64,000 nucleotides of DNA from Pontederia crassipes (GCA_030549335.1 CM060198.1:63779958-63843957); one strand, 5' to 3'; positions 23,433 through 34,986 are shown, counted from the first letter of the stretch. Numbers and translations: made by a program. Notes: generated from the sequence alone by a model not told the origin.

Positions 23433-24694
23433 GGTAACAAAATGGTAAAAGTCAAACTAAAAACTATAACTTAGAACTATACTCTTAAACTTGTCCCCTT
23501 AGTTTTGAGTTATTAGCATTAGTATTGGATTCTTTAATTTAGATTAGTTAACATTGGAAGTTTAGTTTAACAAAAAATTTTAGCATATTTCTCCTAGAAG
23601 AATCAGGAACGACCGTGATAATTTTGAAACAACAATCATGTTCGGACCATGCCGAAAGAAATCTTTGACCCACCTTTTGAAGCAACATGATCGAGTTAGA
23701 AATCATCAGGTTGTCTCTACTCCTTTTGCATTTCTTACTATTATTTCGTAGTTTTCATGTATATGGGCCTAACACTAGGTAGTGTCAGGTTCAAGCTTGG
23801 GGGAGGGACTTAGTCTTGTTTCATTTGCATGGCATGTCTATTTTGAACATTTTGAGTCTATCATCTTATTTTGTTTGGCATGCATTTAATTATGAAAATT
23901 TTAAAAAAAAAGTGTCATCTCATTTCTCTTTGTTTACTATTTTGTTGTCTTTAAGTTTATTTTCAGAACATCGCTTAATCTATGAAATTCAATCATTGTT
24001 TTTTTTATCGAGTATCACTAGAGTATTGGTATTTGGATTGAAGTTTATTGCTAAATAGAAGGACTAGCTTTTAAATAATGAATTTCTCTATTATTTAATA
24101 TGATATTAGTCTTGATTATAATTGCATCTTTATTGAAAGCATTAAGTCTTTTTGGAGCTTATAATTATGCTAATTAATTTTAATGTTAAAGTGAATGAAA
24201 AAAGAGCTAGTTGAGCTCCAACAGTTAAAGTGAAAAGTATAAAGTATCCTCTGAAACTTTGGTGTGTCTGAGTAATTAGATCCGTAGGGGATTCTTACCT
24301 GACGACGTAAGGGCATCTGCTCTGCGATCCGTCGGTCGAAAGCTCGTTACATGGACCACTTTGTGCAATATGGAGGATTACTAAATTCTCAAGTGAAAAG
24401 AAAAAAAATCCTAATGATGAAATATGAAATGATAATAGTCTGAAAATAAGCTCCTTAAAGACTTGTGGTTCAATATTGATACTCTTATGAGATTGACTAA
24501 TATTATTTGTAGATATGCAGGAAAGATATATTTAAATGCTAAGAATTCTGCAAGGCTGGGTGTTGGTTGAGAATAAATACTCTAGTGATGGTCGTAAAAG
24601 AACAGTGGGAGAAAAGTATTGATTTTGTGATGGAGCTCTGTGCTTTATCTGAAATTTGCTTGAGGACAAGCAAAATATTAAGCTTGGGGGTATT
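23433..24694 (+). other. Non-coding 3' region of element D
   Basis: No gene motifs; the 80-codon frame at 23816-24058 has no family signature. Two CAAGCTTGGGGGA-type purine tracts occur, at about 23792-23805 and before the LTR at about 24680-24691, so one may be a remnant of a duplicated 3' end. Confidence 0.5.
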
Positions 24695-26061
24695 TGATGT
24701 ACGAAAAATTATGCATTAGTTTGGGTCATTTGATTAATACTTTAGAATGTTTTTATTTTTAGAAAGGAAGAGTTTTGATTTGTTTTCATATAATTTCATT
24801 TAGATTTGATTTCTACCTAAATCTGAAAATTATTCATGGCAGAATATGAGAAAACATCGAAATAAAAGGCTTAAAACTGTTCAGAAGACTATCACGGCCG
24901 TGACAGTTATTTTCATGGCCGTGACAGAAGATTCTGCAGGCAAAAATTTAACTAAGGCACTGTCACAGCCGTGACAGCTTTTGTCATGGCCGTGATAGAG
25001 AAAATTCTAGTAAAAATTTGACTTTTTTCAGCCTTTTCAGTCTTCTGTCACGGCCGTGCCGGAGCCTTCCACGGTCGTGACGGCGGTCTGTTAGGCCTTT
25101 TTAAAGCCATTTTTATTCACTTTTTGGATATATTTTCGGTTTCTTTCTTTGGGGGACGAGAAAACCTATAAAAGGAGGCAGAAGAGGGCCTGTAAAAGCA
25201 TCCCTGGAGCATACTTTTGAAGTCTAAAAAGAGGAGAAGTGCGAGGATAACAGCGAAGCTTTGCTGAAAATTCGAGAGAGGACGCACTTAGCCTATGCCA
25301 GAGTTCTTCGTTTTCTTTTCTCAATCTTTTACATTATATTTGATGTTGATTTTCTCAGATTTATTCTTTCATTAGGGTCATCCTAGTTGAACCCTATTTA
25401 TGTTTTGGATTCTTCTTGATATTAGTTTGATTTGAATCTTTAATAGCATTGCAATTTCATATTTAATGCTTTCATTTGATTCCATGATTTATGATTTGAT
25501 TGCTATCTGAGAAGAAGTGATTATTTTCATAACAGTTTCTAGGGATTGATCTTAGTTATTGCATGCCATAATTAGAGAAATCGAAAGAGACCTAATTTGT
25601 GTAGTTATTAAGGTGACTTGAGAAAGCCCTTAATATTAATTCCAATTGAATGCATCTTATGATTTAATTAAGTAAATTAAAAACCGAAAGGATTGATTTA
25701 TTTTAATTATTTCTTAAGATAGTAGTTAAAGCTTGAAATATTGGTTAACTAAATTTGAAAATTCACTTTGTTATTGATTCAACTAATTCTAAGTTGAGAA
25801 AATTCATTACATTCTAGTGGTGATATTTAGATGCCTTAATCATCAAATCATTATTTCTCCAGGTAATCATTTCTTTATTTCTATTATTTTCCTTTTATTC
25901 ATATCTCAAATAAACTATTTTCTTAATTTCTCAATTAACAAGGTTAAAATAGAATCTAAGTTATTAACCGTCCTCGTGGGAACGATAACTCTACCCATTC
26001 ACTTTATTACTTGAGCGACTAGTGCACTTGCTAAAGTTTGCTATAAATTCTACACGCATCA
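24695..26061 (+). repeat. 3' LTR of element D
   Basis: 1367 bp, matching 20991-22328 and ending ACACGCATCA before the TSD GCTTC. TATA box at 25167-25175. Carries the CACGGCCGTG array at 24893-25085. Confidence 0.87.
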
Positions 26062-26291
26062 GCTTCATACACAAATTATTCTTTTTGATGAAACAAATGG
26101 GGAGAAATATGATCTGAATATCACTTTATATGAAGAGTTCCTTACAATTTATACTTATGTGAATATCTATCATTGTAAGGAAAGTTGAGTGTTAGGGGAG
26201 TAAAATTGATTTTACAACTTATTTTATAATTTTTTCGCAACTTATACATTTTTTATATTTCTCGATTTGTCTTCATAAAAAAGGGGGAGAT

Positions 26292-27516
26292 TGTTGGATC
26301 TAAGTTTTAGTGATATATAAAATTATATTTTGATGATACAAACCTCTAAAGATTAAAGTTAAAATGCTGAAAAAATTTAAAGAAAAAGGGATAACTTTAT
26401 ATACTACACTTTGATTAAATAATTAACTATGATTCTATTAGATTTTGGATTAGTCATAAACATCAAAGTTGTAGAGAATTCTATTAGCTTTCCATAGAAT
26501 AAAAAATCATCTTATTTAGACAACTGTGCAAAACGTTATGCTTAAAATAGTACAGGGCGGTCGAGCTGTCGGGTGGAAAAAAGGTCGACCGATCAGGAAC
26601 ACAGGTCGACCGGTCTAGAATATCGGTCGACCGATCCACGACACAGGTCGACCAGTCAGTGCAGAAAATGTCCAATTTCAACTAGTAAAATGTTGAGACT
26701 GTACCGGTCGAGATACCAGTCGATCGGTCCAAAACAGAGGTCGATCGGACAGTGTACAATTCACCAAAGGTCACATTTTTCATAAAAGAAAGTGTATTGA
26801 TCGGTCCATATGTGTGGTCGACCGACCTCCGAGTCAAATGAACAATCTGGTCAAATTTTAAGGACAAAATTATGGAATGATTTTTGTACGACTTTTTCAC
26901 TTACAGAAGCCTATAAAAAAAATGTCAAATCCAGAAGGAAGTGCACTCATCGAAGCCTTGAAGAAAAACTTCAAGTTATTAAAAGAAGACATTCTTCTTG
27001 AAGTTTTCATTTTTAGTTTTTTCTTCTTTCTCTCTTCTTCTCTTGTGAGATTAGCTTTGTAAAATAGAGAAAATTTTTATTTAGAAAAATACTGAGAAAG
27101 CTCATGTGTAAAAGATGTTCAAAATCATACCCCTTGAGCGAGAGAAAAGATTAGCTTCCTAGGAGGAGAGGTTGGCTTGCCTCTCGAAGCGGAGAAAATA
27201 TGGTTGATGTAAAGGGCGTTCTTCCTTGCCCTATTTGGAATTAAGGAAGAGTTTTAGTGAAATCTCCGATGGTCTCGAGGTCGAGAAGTCAAAGCGGGGA
27301 CGTAGGCCAAGGTTTCGCCGAACCTCGTCAATAAATACCGTGTGTTTGCATTTGATTTTCTCTCTCCCCCCCTCCCTCTATTATTGAATTTATTATCTGA
27401 ATTGTAAATGATTTAAGAATCGATTTTAAGCTTCCGCGACGGTTTTTGTGAAATCGACATTTTTGAATTGAACACCAATTCACCCTCCCCCTCTTGGTGC
27501 CCTTTGGGATCCTACA
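26292..27516 (+). repeat. 3' LTR of element C
   Basis: 1225 bp, TGTTGGATCTAAG to GGGATCCTACA. Longer than the 5' copy because it keeps 27305-27430. Palindrome array at 26545-26825 and TATA box at 26912-26919. Confidence 0.85.
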
Positions 27517-27639
27517 ATACCCACAATCAATGTACATGAGGATCCGATTTTATAACTTTTATCTTTTCCTATTTAGCTATCTTCTTTGTTCAATTCATCA
27601 CGTGTCAATATAAGGGAAAATGTCATTTGACATATATAA
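27517..27639. other. Short spacer between elements C and E
   Basis: ATACCCACAATC right after C continues the target sequence seen at 17621; no gene. Element E starts at 27640. Confidence 0.5.
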
Positions 27640-27820
27640 TGTAACGCATGCAAATTTTCAAAATAGGAAGGGATTCAAAATCAAACGAAAATCATAATTA
27701 ATGAAGGAAATCAAAACAGAATCAAATTCAAATTAAAAAAAAAAGGAAAGAAGAAATGGCCGACAAGGGAGGAAAATCCTCCCCTGATTCCGTCTCGAAA
27801 TTGGCCGGCCTGGCCGATAC

Positions 27821-27830
27821 TATAAAAAGG
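27821..27830 (+). promoter_or_regulatory. TATA box in 5' LTR of E
   Basis: GATACTATAAAAAGGGATG about 180 bp into the LTR, repeated in the 3' LTR at 35205-35214. The following 100 bp are GC-rich, probably the transcribed leader. Confidence 0.65.
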
Positions 27831-28182
27831 GATGTGAGGGCAACCCTCGCGCCCCCTTGGAATCTCTGCCGGCCGTCACTTCGCTCCGCCACCCTCTGCT
27901 CCTTCTTTCACCGGTGAACGGTGCAGAGACGACCAGCGCGTAGACGACTCGACGACTCTCTGACGCACGTCTACGCTCCATCGTCACACACAGACCCTTC
28001 CTCGACATTTGCGAGGAGGAGGCGAATCTTTTCGTCGGCCAGAAGTGACCGGCGATCGAACTTATGACACGAAAAGCACCGGCGAACTTCGAACGTCAAG
28101 GTACCTTAGATTCCAAATCCCCTAGACGAAGAAATATTGATCGTTTGATGCGTAGGAATAGTCCATTCATGATCCAAGAGGA

Positions 28183-28345
28183 ACGGTCGACCGGTCCATC
28201 AGGAACGGTCGATTGATTCAAGTCAATCGGTTCAGTTCAATCGAATCAAGAGGAACGATCGATCGGTCCAGAAAATGGTCGATCGGTTTCGTCAAATCAT
28301 CCGATTCAGTCCAACCAACCGGTTCGAGCTGACCGGTTCAACCAA
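28183..28345. repeat. Short GGTCGACC array in 5' LTR of E
   Basis: Motifs such as GGTCGACCGGTCC (28187) and decayed GGTCGATCGGT. It corresponds only to the last third of the array in the 3' LTR (35670-36170). Confidence 0.78.
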
Positions 28346-29743
28346 CTTAGATCCATAGAGAGTCATTGAATTAATTCTAATGTATGAGTATTGACATGGT
28401 CCGAGTCGGACTCTGACCTGATCTGAGTCAGGCTCTTGAACCCTAATAGAAGACTCGAACCAACTTACCTATAACTGGCTGAGTCATATTGTAAAGACAT
28501 TAATGCCCATTTGGGTTCTGATTCATAGATTTCATGATAAGCAAAGATAAAGCCATGGGATTACTATGTGCCGCCCCAATGTACGGAACAAAGGTCACAG
28601 TATGGCATAGAGAAGAGCAGGTAGTTAGCTGAGGAGTCAGCGAACCTACTGGTCTTCGATGACTCCTGTTTCTAAGATTTTATGCCCTCTCCCACTTGTA
28701 TCTCGAAGAAGGGTGATGCATAGTCACACTCCTTCCCCCAAAGAATATATTTTATAGTATTGAGCTAGAGAAACAGGTAGCTAACTGAGGAGACAATGAA
28801 CCTACAGATTCTTAAATGACCACTATTCCTGGGGTGCATGCCCTCTCCCACCTGCATTCCGAAACGGGTGATGCATTGTCACATCCCATCCCCAATATGG
28901 ACTTATTGGCTTTACAGATTCAGAGAGGCACCTCTGGTATCCCAATCTAATAAAGTCGAGCTCGCATAGGATAACTAACTCTAAGGACATCATAGTAATG
29001 TAAAAGACGTAGTGCAATTCATAGTAAAGCAATGCAAAGTAAAGTATTGTAGAGTAAAGTATGGAACATGATATAATAAAGCATGGAACAAGGTATGGCA
29101 AAGTTAATATAGAGTACCGTAAAGACAAGGTAAAGTCATAATAAAGAGCAAAATATAAGTATTCATATAGTTGAAGCATGATATAGTCAATGTATAGAAG
29201 CCAAAACATATTATTGATCACTGCTGTTATATTTGTTATATGACTATCATTGATCCTTATTTCATCGTCTATGCTTCTATTGTACTGGGTATCTTTGCTC
29301 ATGGGTCTTCGATTCCCCTCATTAGAATTTTGCAGGTGAGAGTTCAGCTTGATGAGATGTTAGAGTGCACAGAGCTTGGAGGATGATGCACATGACTAGC
29401 TTACATTATCAGTGTCTTCCAATTGCTTTTAGACTATCAATTGATCTTATTTCGAAAGACATAGTGTTATTCTGCCTGTTGAACTTTCTTTCAAACATTG
29501 AGCATATTAAAGATTGTGGTCTTTTCTTATTCTGTTATAGACTGAACTAATATTCATGTCCTTTGATATTCCAATGTTAAAGCTTCGCATTAAAGTCTTT
29601 GATTATATTTTCTTATAATATTGATGCCACGTATTCATTTTGTTGAATGGTCATGATCAATAGTATGGTAGGCAGTGTAGCGCTCCTGGGGTCAACCTGA
29701 CTGCCTACGTGATAGAAGGGGCGATTTTGGGGGTGTTATAGTT

Positions 29744-29755
29744 TGGTATCAAACC
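29744..29755 (+). promoter_or_regulatory. Primer-binding site of element E
   Basis: TGGTATCAAACC four bases after the LTR end; resembles the initiator tRNA-Met site TGGTATCAGAGC. Confidence 0.65.
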
Positions 29756-29952
29756 CTAAGTTCTTGGCTCCCTCAATGATCATAGTAGAGTAGATATTAA
29801 TGTATAGTCATTATTGCTCATCTTGTCTCATTAATTCAAAATAAAGTCATGTGCAAGCTTCTCAAGCATCTGCGGCTCCACTTCTCAAGTAAGTAATATG
29901 TACATTCTCATATAGATTATACTTATATTATTGAGTTAACTCGTTTTTATAT

Positions 29953-30426
29953 ATGCCTCCGCGTCGCATAACATCCAGAGTGGTACGCGGAGGGAGAAGA
30001 GTTTTATTTGTGGTTGAGTCACAGATGCACCCCCCAACTCCCCTGACTCGGGAGTAGGTTCATGCATGGGCACAGGGTCGTGGACGTGGCCGTGGACGTG
30101 CGATTCCACCACCCCTAGCTCTAGAGGTGAAGGAGCATTCTGATTTGGAAAGCGTGGAGAGAAACCATCCAGTAATGTCTCCTCCATCATCTGAAGTACC
30201 TGAAGAGAGTGAGCAGAGAAGAGAAATGCAGAGTCTGAAACAAGAAGGTGCAGTAGCACGCACAGGCAGCCCTCAAAGTCTGCCATAAGATAGGGTCCCT
30301 TATTGTCTGTACTGTGAATAATTTGGGCATTTCACTTGGGAATGCTCAAGTTATGCTAAGCGTAGAGGAATCACTAGGGATGAACCTGAGAGACCTCACG
30401 ACGCAATGAGTAGTATGGAACAGTAG
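29953..30426 (+). pseudogene. Extra reading frame upstream of gag in E, zinc-knuckle type
   Basis: A single frame of 157 codons from ATG 29953 to TAG 30424, broken only by TAG and TAA codons near 30055, 30287 and 30320. It starts MPPRRITSRVVRGGRRVLF, has a GRGRGRGRA stretch, a Glu/Ser-rich middle, and a knuckle-like pattern YCLYCE.FGHFTWEC near the end (the dot is a stop). The usual Tekay gag starts separately at 30622. This could be the 5' remnant of another gag, or an accessory RNA-binding ORF. It lies about 200 bp after the primer site. Confidence 0.5.
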
Positions 30427-30621
30427 AAATTTTAACCTCACTTAGTGTTGCCTTAGTTGAATGCTTTATCTTTTGTTTCTGACTAAACTCTATGATGAGC
30501 TTGACTTGATTTTTAGCGGATATTGTGCCATAAGGCTACAATTATGATATGGGGTTTTTATTTCGATTAAAGATTTTGATTTCTACACTATTGCTTAATT
30601 ATTTTTATGACCCTTTTATAG

Positions 30622-31860
30622 ATGCCTCCTCATAGAAGACAGCATGGTGAGAACAAAATACATAATGAGGAGGAGATCCATCATGCACCTCCCCCTCCTC
30701 CTTCTCTTCCTCCACCCGAACCACCAGTGCAGTAAGGACGACAAGCTCTCATTCCCTGCACGATACAAAAATTTTGGAGGTCGAAACCTTCGACATTTAA
30801 TGGTGAAGGGGGCATAGAGGTGGCAGAACAGTGGATGGAGACAATCGAAGATATGTTTGACATCTTGGACGTCCCCGAGAATAAGAATGTATTATTCGCT
30901 GGAGACACTCTCCAAAAAGACGCTAAAGAATGGTGGAAAGCAAAGAAAGCCACTAGCTTTCCTGAAGTCAAAATCGTTGCTTGGGAGAACTTCCGTCGAA
31001 TGTTCGAGACCCGCTTCTTTCCTACCTTCCAAAGGGATTTGAAGCAAAATGAGTTTCTGAATTTAGAACAAGGGAATATGACAGTGTCTCAATACATGAC
31101 CAAGTTCGTTCGATTGAAGAAGTACTCAAAGCTGATTATGGATGAACTGGATACGACGAAGCGCTTTGTAGACGGACTGAACCCTACTTTGAGGGTCCAG
31201 ACAAGATCGGGGAATTGTAAAACCCTGGATGAAGCGGTTAGCCTGGCTAAAATGACTGAGAAGGACCACCAAGACCTCTAAAAAGATAAGAGGGTCCAAC
31301 CGAATGTAGGGCAGAGTTCCCAGCAGCAATAATAATTCCGAGAGAACCACCGTCACCAACAACGACGAGACAATCGATCTCGCCCGTATCCAATACCTCA
31401 ACAATATAACCATCCTCAACAGTAGCCACAATGTCCTCCACAGCAAGCCCCTCCATCACAACAACCACAACAACAGAACCAATGGCCCCCTCCGTAGATG
31501 CCAAGGCGTCCAGCTCAGCAATAGAGGCAATAGCCTCCAAGAGCCCCTCAGGCACCACCTACATTAGGTGAACGGGTTTTATGTAACACCTGTGGCAGGA
31601 CCTACGCAGAGGAATGTCGTATGAAGACTGGAACATGTTTCGACTGTGGTGGAATTGGCCACATCGCAGTGAACTGCCCAAGACATGGGCAACAGCTGAT
31701 GCAAGGAAGACTCTTCAACTTGGAATATGTTGCTCCACTGAATGACACTGAGGTCATTCGAGGTACGCTCTTCGTAGCAGAACTATCAACTATAGTGTTA
31801 TTTGACTCTAGTGCCTCTCATTCATTCATATCTGAAAAATGTGCCATTACTTTATGATTA
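30622..31860 (+). pseudogene. Gag and protease region of element E
   Basis: Starts MPPHRRQHGENK at 30622. One frame holds the whole region to about 31858. Retrotrans_gag signature: TFNGEGGIEVAEQWMETIED, KEWWKAK, NFRRMFETRFFP, EFLNLEQGNMTVSQY, RFVDGLNP. A Gln-rich linker follows, then zinc knuckle CFDCGGIGHIAVNC (31636-31677), then the protease motif LFDSSASHSFIS (about 31800-31835), where the family has DSG or DTG, so the active-site Gly is lost. In-frame stops fall mainly where Gln codons are expected (CAA/CAG to TAA/TAG). Gag would package the RNA and the protease would process the polyprotein. Confidence 0.85.
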
Positions 31861-33033
31861 ACTGCAATAAACCTATATCATAAGATGAGTATACTTACTC
31901 CACAAGGAACCCTATGCGCCACTAAATATCTCCCTGATGTATCCATAGATATAGACAAAAAGAAATTCCCTACAAACCTAATCATTATCCCTATGAGAGA
32001 TTATGATATAATTTTGGGCATGTATTGACTAATCTTCTACGATGCTTCTATATTGTGCAAGCAAAAGATGGTTATTATAAGTACACAGGATACATGCAAG
32101 GTCATTGCCAGAGGCATAGCTCGAAAGGAACAAAAAATTATAGTGTCTACCATGAAGGCACACAAATTTTTCAACAAGGATGTAGAGGTTATCTGGCAAG
32201 TGTGACTAAAGTAGAAGAGCCAATCAAGACCCCTCAGGACATAGAGATTGTGAGGGAATTTTTTAATGTATTCCATGAAGATGTTAGTGGTCTACTGTCC
32301 AAGAGGGAGAAAGACATTCATATAGAAGTGGCACCTGTTACAACATCAATTTCCAAAACCCCATACTGCATGGCTCCAGCAGAGATGAATGAGTTAAAGA
32401 TCTAGATTCAAGAACTACTGGATAAAGACTTGATTAGGCCTAGTGCTCACCATGGGATGCACCAGTCCTTTTCGTCAAGAAGAAGGATGGCTCACTGAGA
32501 CTTTGTATCGACTATAGAATGTCGAACAAAGTCACAGTGAAGAACAAGTACTGCTACCTCGCATCGACGACTTATTTGATCAATTGTCCTAGTAGTATTC
32601 ATGGACCTCATGAATCGAACTTTCAACGAACATCTGGACAAGTTCGTGATTGTCTTCGTCGATGACATCCTCATTTACTCGCCAAGCATAAAGTAGCACA
32701 GGGACACTTGAGGATAGTCTTGAAATTTTTACGAACAAAGAAATTATATGCAATATTTTTCAAATGTGAATTCTGGCTAGAAGAGATGATGTTTCTTGGC
32801 CACATCGTCTCCAAGAATGGAATCACAGTCGACCCAGCAAAGGTAGAAGCAATATCCAACTGGTTTAAACCAAAGAATGTTTCTGAGATCAGGAGCTTCC
32901 TTAGTCTAGCAGGATACTACAGACGATTCGTCAAGTACTTCTCCAGAATAGCATTACCGCTGACCAAACTCATCAGAAAGGGGAGAAGTTTATCTGGTCA
33001 CCCAAGTGTGAAGAGAGTTTTCAGAAGCTAAAA
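31861..33033 (+). pseudogene. Reverse transcriptase region of element E
   Basis: The protease tail ends around DYDIILGMY with TGA where Trp is expected (32026). The frame 32025-32405 has the RT approach motif DIEIVREFFNVFHEDVSGL and a decayed PYCMAP (family: PYRMAP). The catalytic FVDDILIYS lies near 32655-32690 and [20 protein letters not shown] near 32790-32845. Between DLFDQL (32567) and VFMDLMNR (about 32600) the central palm and fingers segment is missing, so the enzyme could not work even without its frameshifts. Confidence 0.8.
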
Positions 33034-33425
33034 AAGTGACTAGCCTCAGCACCAATCCTTACGTTATCATCAGGGTGGTTACGTAGTTTACAGCGATGCC
33101 AGTGGCATAGGATTGAGGTGTGTACTAATGCAACATGCAAAAATTGTAGCATATGCATCCAGACAATTGAAGAAATATGAGGTTAATTACCTAACACACG
33201 ACCTCGAATTGGCAGCAATAGTATTTGTCATAAAGCTTTGGCGCCATTACTTGTATGGAGAGGAGTTCGTGGTCTACACTGACCACAAGATCTTGAAGTA
33301 TGTTTTCACATAGAAAGATCTCAATATGCGTCAAAGACGATGGATGGAGTTCTTGAAGGACTACGAGTTTGCTATTAATTACCACCTGGTAAGGCAAACT
33401 CAGTAGCCAATACATTCAGTTGAAA
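33034..33425 (+). pseudogene. RNase H region of element E
   Basis: [15 protein letters not shown] (about 33092-33135; family YSDAS..GLGCVLMQ), then [20 protein letters not shown] and [20 protein letters not shown] and [12 protein letters not shown] in 33113-33313. A stop (TAG, family CAG) follows. The part after this, RRWMEFLKDYEFAINYH, is the usual end of the domain. In the intact element it would degrade the RNA of the RNA/DNA hybrid. Confidence 0.8.
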
Positions 33426-33639
33426 ATGGGAAAGATTTGTTGCTTTCATGCGCCTTCGACAATTTGAATTTATGGAAGAGTTTTTCAAATGAGCGTCAAG
33501 GGTAAGACATGATGGATCGCTAATGATGATGCAACGGATCGTACCAGACCTTATTGGAAGGATTATTGAAGCACAGGTTGATGATCCTGACTATCAAACC
33601 ATGATGATAAAGACCAGTCGGGATACAGAAGATTTCAAA

Positions 33640-34450
33640 GTTTCCACAGATGGCGGCATCAGGTACCATTATCATTTATGGTACCAAACAACCCTGAACT
33701 CCAGAGAGAGGTTATAGACGAATGCCACAAATCTGAATTCGCAATCCACCCAGGGAATACAATGATGCATAAGGATGTGCAAAAAAGTTTCTGGTGGCCA
33801 GACATGAAGAAGGAGATTGCAGAATATGTCTCCAGATGCATAGTTTGTCAACAAGTCAAAGTAGAATAACAGAAACCCCAGGGGACCTTGAAGAGTCTTG
33901 GCATTCCACAGTGGAAATGGAAAGAGATAGCAATGAATTTCATCACGAGTCTCCCCCGGACTCAAAAAGGACATGATGTCATCTGGGTAGTAGTGGACCG
34001 ACTCACTAAATCGGCACACCTCGTACCCATTAAGGTAAAATAATCTCTTGATAGTCTAATGAATCTATATGTACAGGAGATCGTTAGACTCCATGGGATC
34101 CCATCAGTCATCGTATCTGATAGAGATACTATCTTTACCTCGAGATTTTGGAAGAGCCTCCAGAATGCTTTCGGGATGAGACTTTGCTATAGTACAACCT
34201 TTCATCCCCAGACTGATGGCAATCAGAGAGGACGATTCAGACGCTGAAAGATATGCTTAGAGCATGCACCCTGAATTGGCATGAAAACTAGGACAAACAT
34301 CTTCCTCTCATCGAGTTCTCCCACAACAACAGCTTCCATACTAGCATAGAGATGTCCCCCTTTGAGGCATTATATGGTCGACCATGTTACTCCCCAGCAT
34401 GTTGGGGCGAAGTGGGCGAAAGAAAGATCTTGAGCGCTGAACTACAGAAG
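33640..34450 (+). pseudogene. Integrase of element E
   Basis: Zinc-binding H..H..C..C (DECHKSEFAIHPGNTMMHKD, then FWWPDMKKEIAEYVSRC..C) at 33717-33860. The core follows: [20 protein letters not shown] with the [12 protein letters not shown] strand, then SVIVSDRDTIFTSRFWKSLQ and STTFHPQTDGNQ in 34059-34247. A lost base after DGNQ shifts the frame, and the third catalytic region is recognisable only in pieces (about 34290-34400). Confidence 0.82.
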
Positions 34451-34559
34451 CAAACCCGAGAATACACAGACAAAGTTGAACTAATAAAAAAATGATGAAG
34501 TCAGCTTAAGATCAATAGAAGGCCTATGCAGACAAAAAACGTCGAGAACACACATTCAA

Positions 34560-34986
34560 GGTAGGAAACCAAGTTCTACTTAAAGTCTTCCCCACCAAAG
34601 GCGTAATGTGTTTTAGCAAGCGAGGGAAATTGAGCCCAAGGTATGTGGGTCTATTTGAAATCTTAGATATGGTTGACGACTCAGCATGCAAGTTAGTCTT
34701 ACCCTCGGCGTATGCCAGAGTGCATAATGTTCTCCATGTCTCACTACTCCGGAAGTACAAGCATGACTACGTCAATGTAATCCAAATTGAAAAACCAAAT
34801 CTCAAGGAGGATCTAACATATGAGGAACAACCCACAGAGATACTAGAGTATCAGGAGCACCAACATGGAAATAAGAAAATATCATTGGTCAAAGTAGAAT
34901 GGAAGCATCATCAGGGAAAAGAGGCAACTTGGGAACTAGAATCGGAAATGCGCGAGAAGTTTCCTGAACTATTCGGTGAGTCCTAA
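34560..34986 (+). pseudogene. Integrase C-terminus and chromodomain of element E
   Basis: The open frame 34606-34986 reads [20 protein letters not shown], then LPSAYARVHNVLHVSLLRKY (the GPF/Y-type region), then a chromodomain with EILEYQEHQHGNKKISLVKV, EWKHHQGKEATWELESEMRE and KFPELFGES. Aromatic and acidic positions typical of Tekay chromodomains (VKV.W, EATWE.E) are present. This is the best-preserved part of the element. Confidence 0.82.

Larger units (their letters stand above)
20991..26061 (+). mobile_element. Element D: non-autonomous LTR retrotransposon nested in C
   Basis: 5071 bp with LTRs 20991-22328 and 24695-26061, both from TGATG(C/T)ACGAAAAAT to ACGCATCA/ACACATCA. The TSD GCTTC is at 20986-20990 and 26062-26066. 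Primer site TGGCGTCGTTGCC (22335-22347) is close to the tRNA-Asp-type TGGCGCCGTTGCC used by Athila-like Ty3 elements. Polypurine tract AAGCTTGGGGGTA lies before the 3' LTR. The sole long reading frame (22488-23432) is intact and no pol enzyme is encoded. This fits a large non-autonomous (LARD or TR-GAG-like) element. Confidence 0.85.
17864..27516 (+). mobile_element. Element C: gag-only Ty1/copia-type LTR retrotransposon
   Basis: LTRs are 17864-18943 and 26292-27516, both from TGTTGGAT to GATCCTACA. TGGTATCAGA (18946-18955) is the initiator-Met primer site and AAAAAAGGGGGAGA (26277-26290) the polypurine tract. Flanks ATAGC (left) and ATACC (right) are a TSD with one change: the duplicated sequence at 17621 reads ATAC there. 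Without nested element D the internal region is about 2.3 kb and encodes only gag. Protease, integrase, RT and RNase H are absent, so it must have moved with enzymes supplied by another copia element. Confidence 0.82.
27640..29740 (+). repeat. 5' LTR of element E
   Basis: 2101 bp. TATA box TATAAAAAGG at 27821-27830. The palindrome array is short here (28183-28345). Two internal near-repeats built on CAGGTAG, TAGCTGAGGAG, CCCTCTCCCACCTG and GGTGATGCAT lie at about 28605-28725 and 28765-28890. Confidence 0.87.

Noticed and set aside
28823-29302. 159-codon minus-strand frame
   Set aside because: It lies inside the 5' LTR of E and is not kept as an open frame in the 3' LTR; it has no protein features.
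29936-30286. 116-codon minus-strand frame with Pro/His-rich tail
   Set aside because: It is antisense to the RG-rich plus-strand frame upstream of gag; its composition mirrors that frame.
31126-31558. Two long minus-strand frames (106 and 103 codons)
   Set aside because: They are antisense to the Gln-rich linker of gag, whose codon bias keeps the other strand open.
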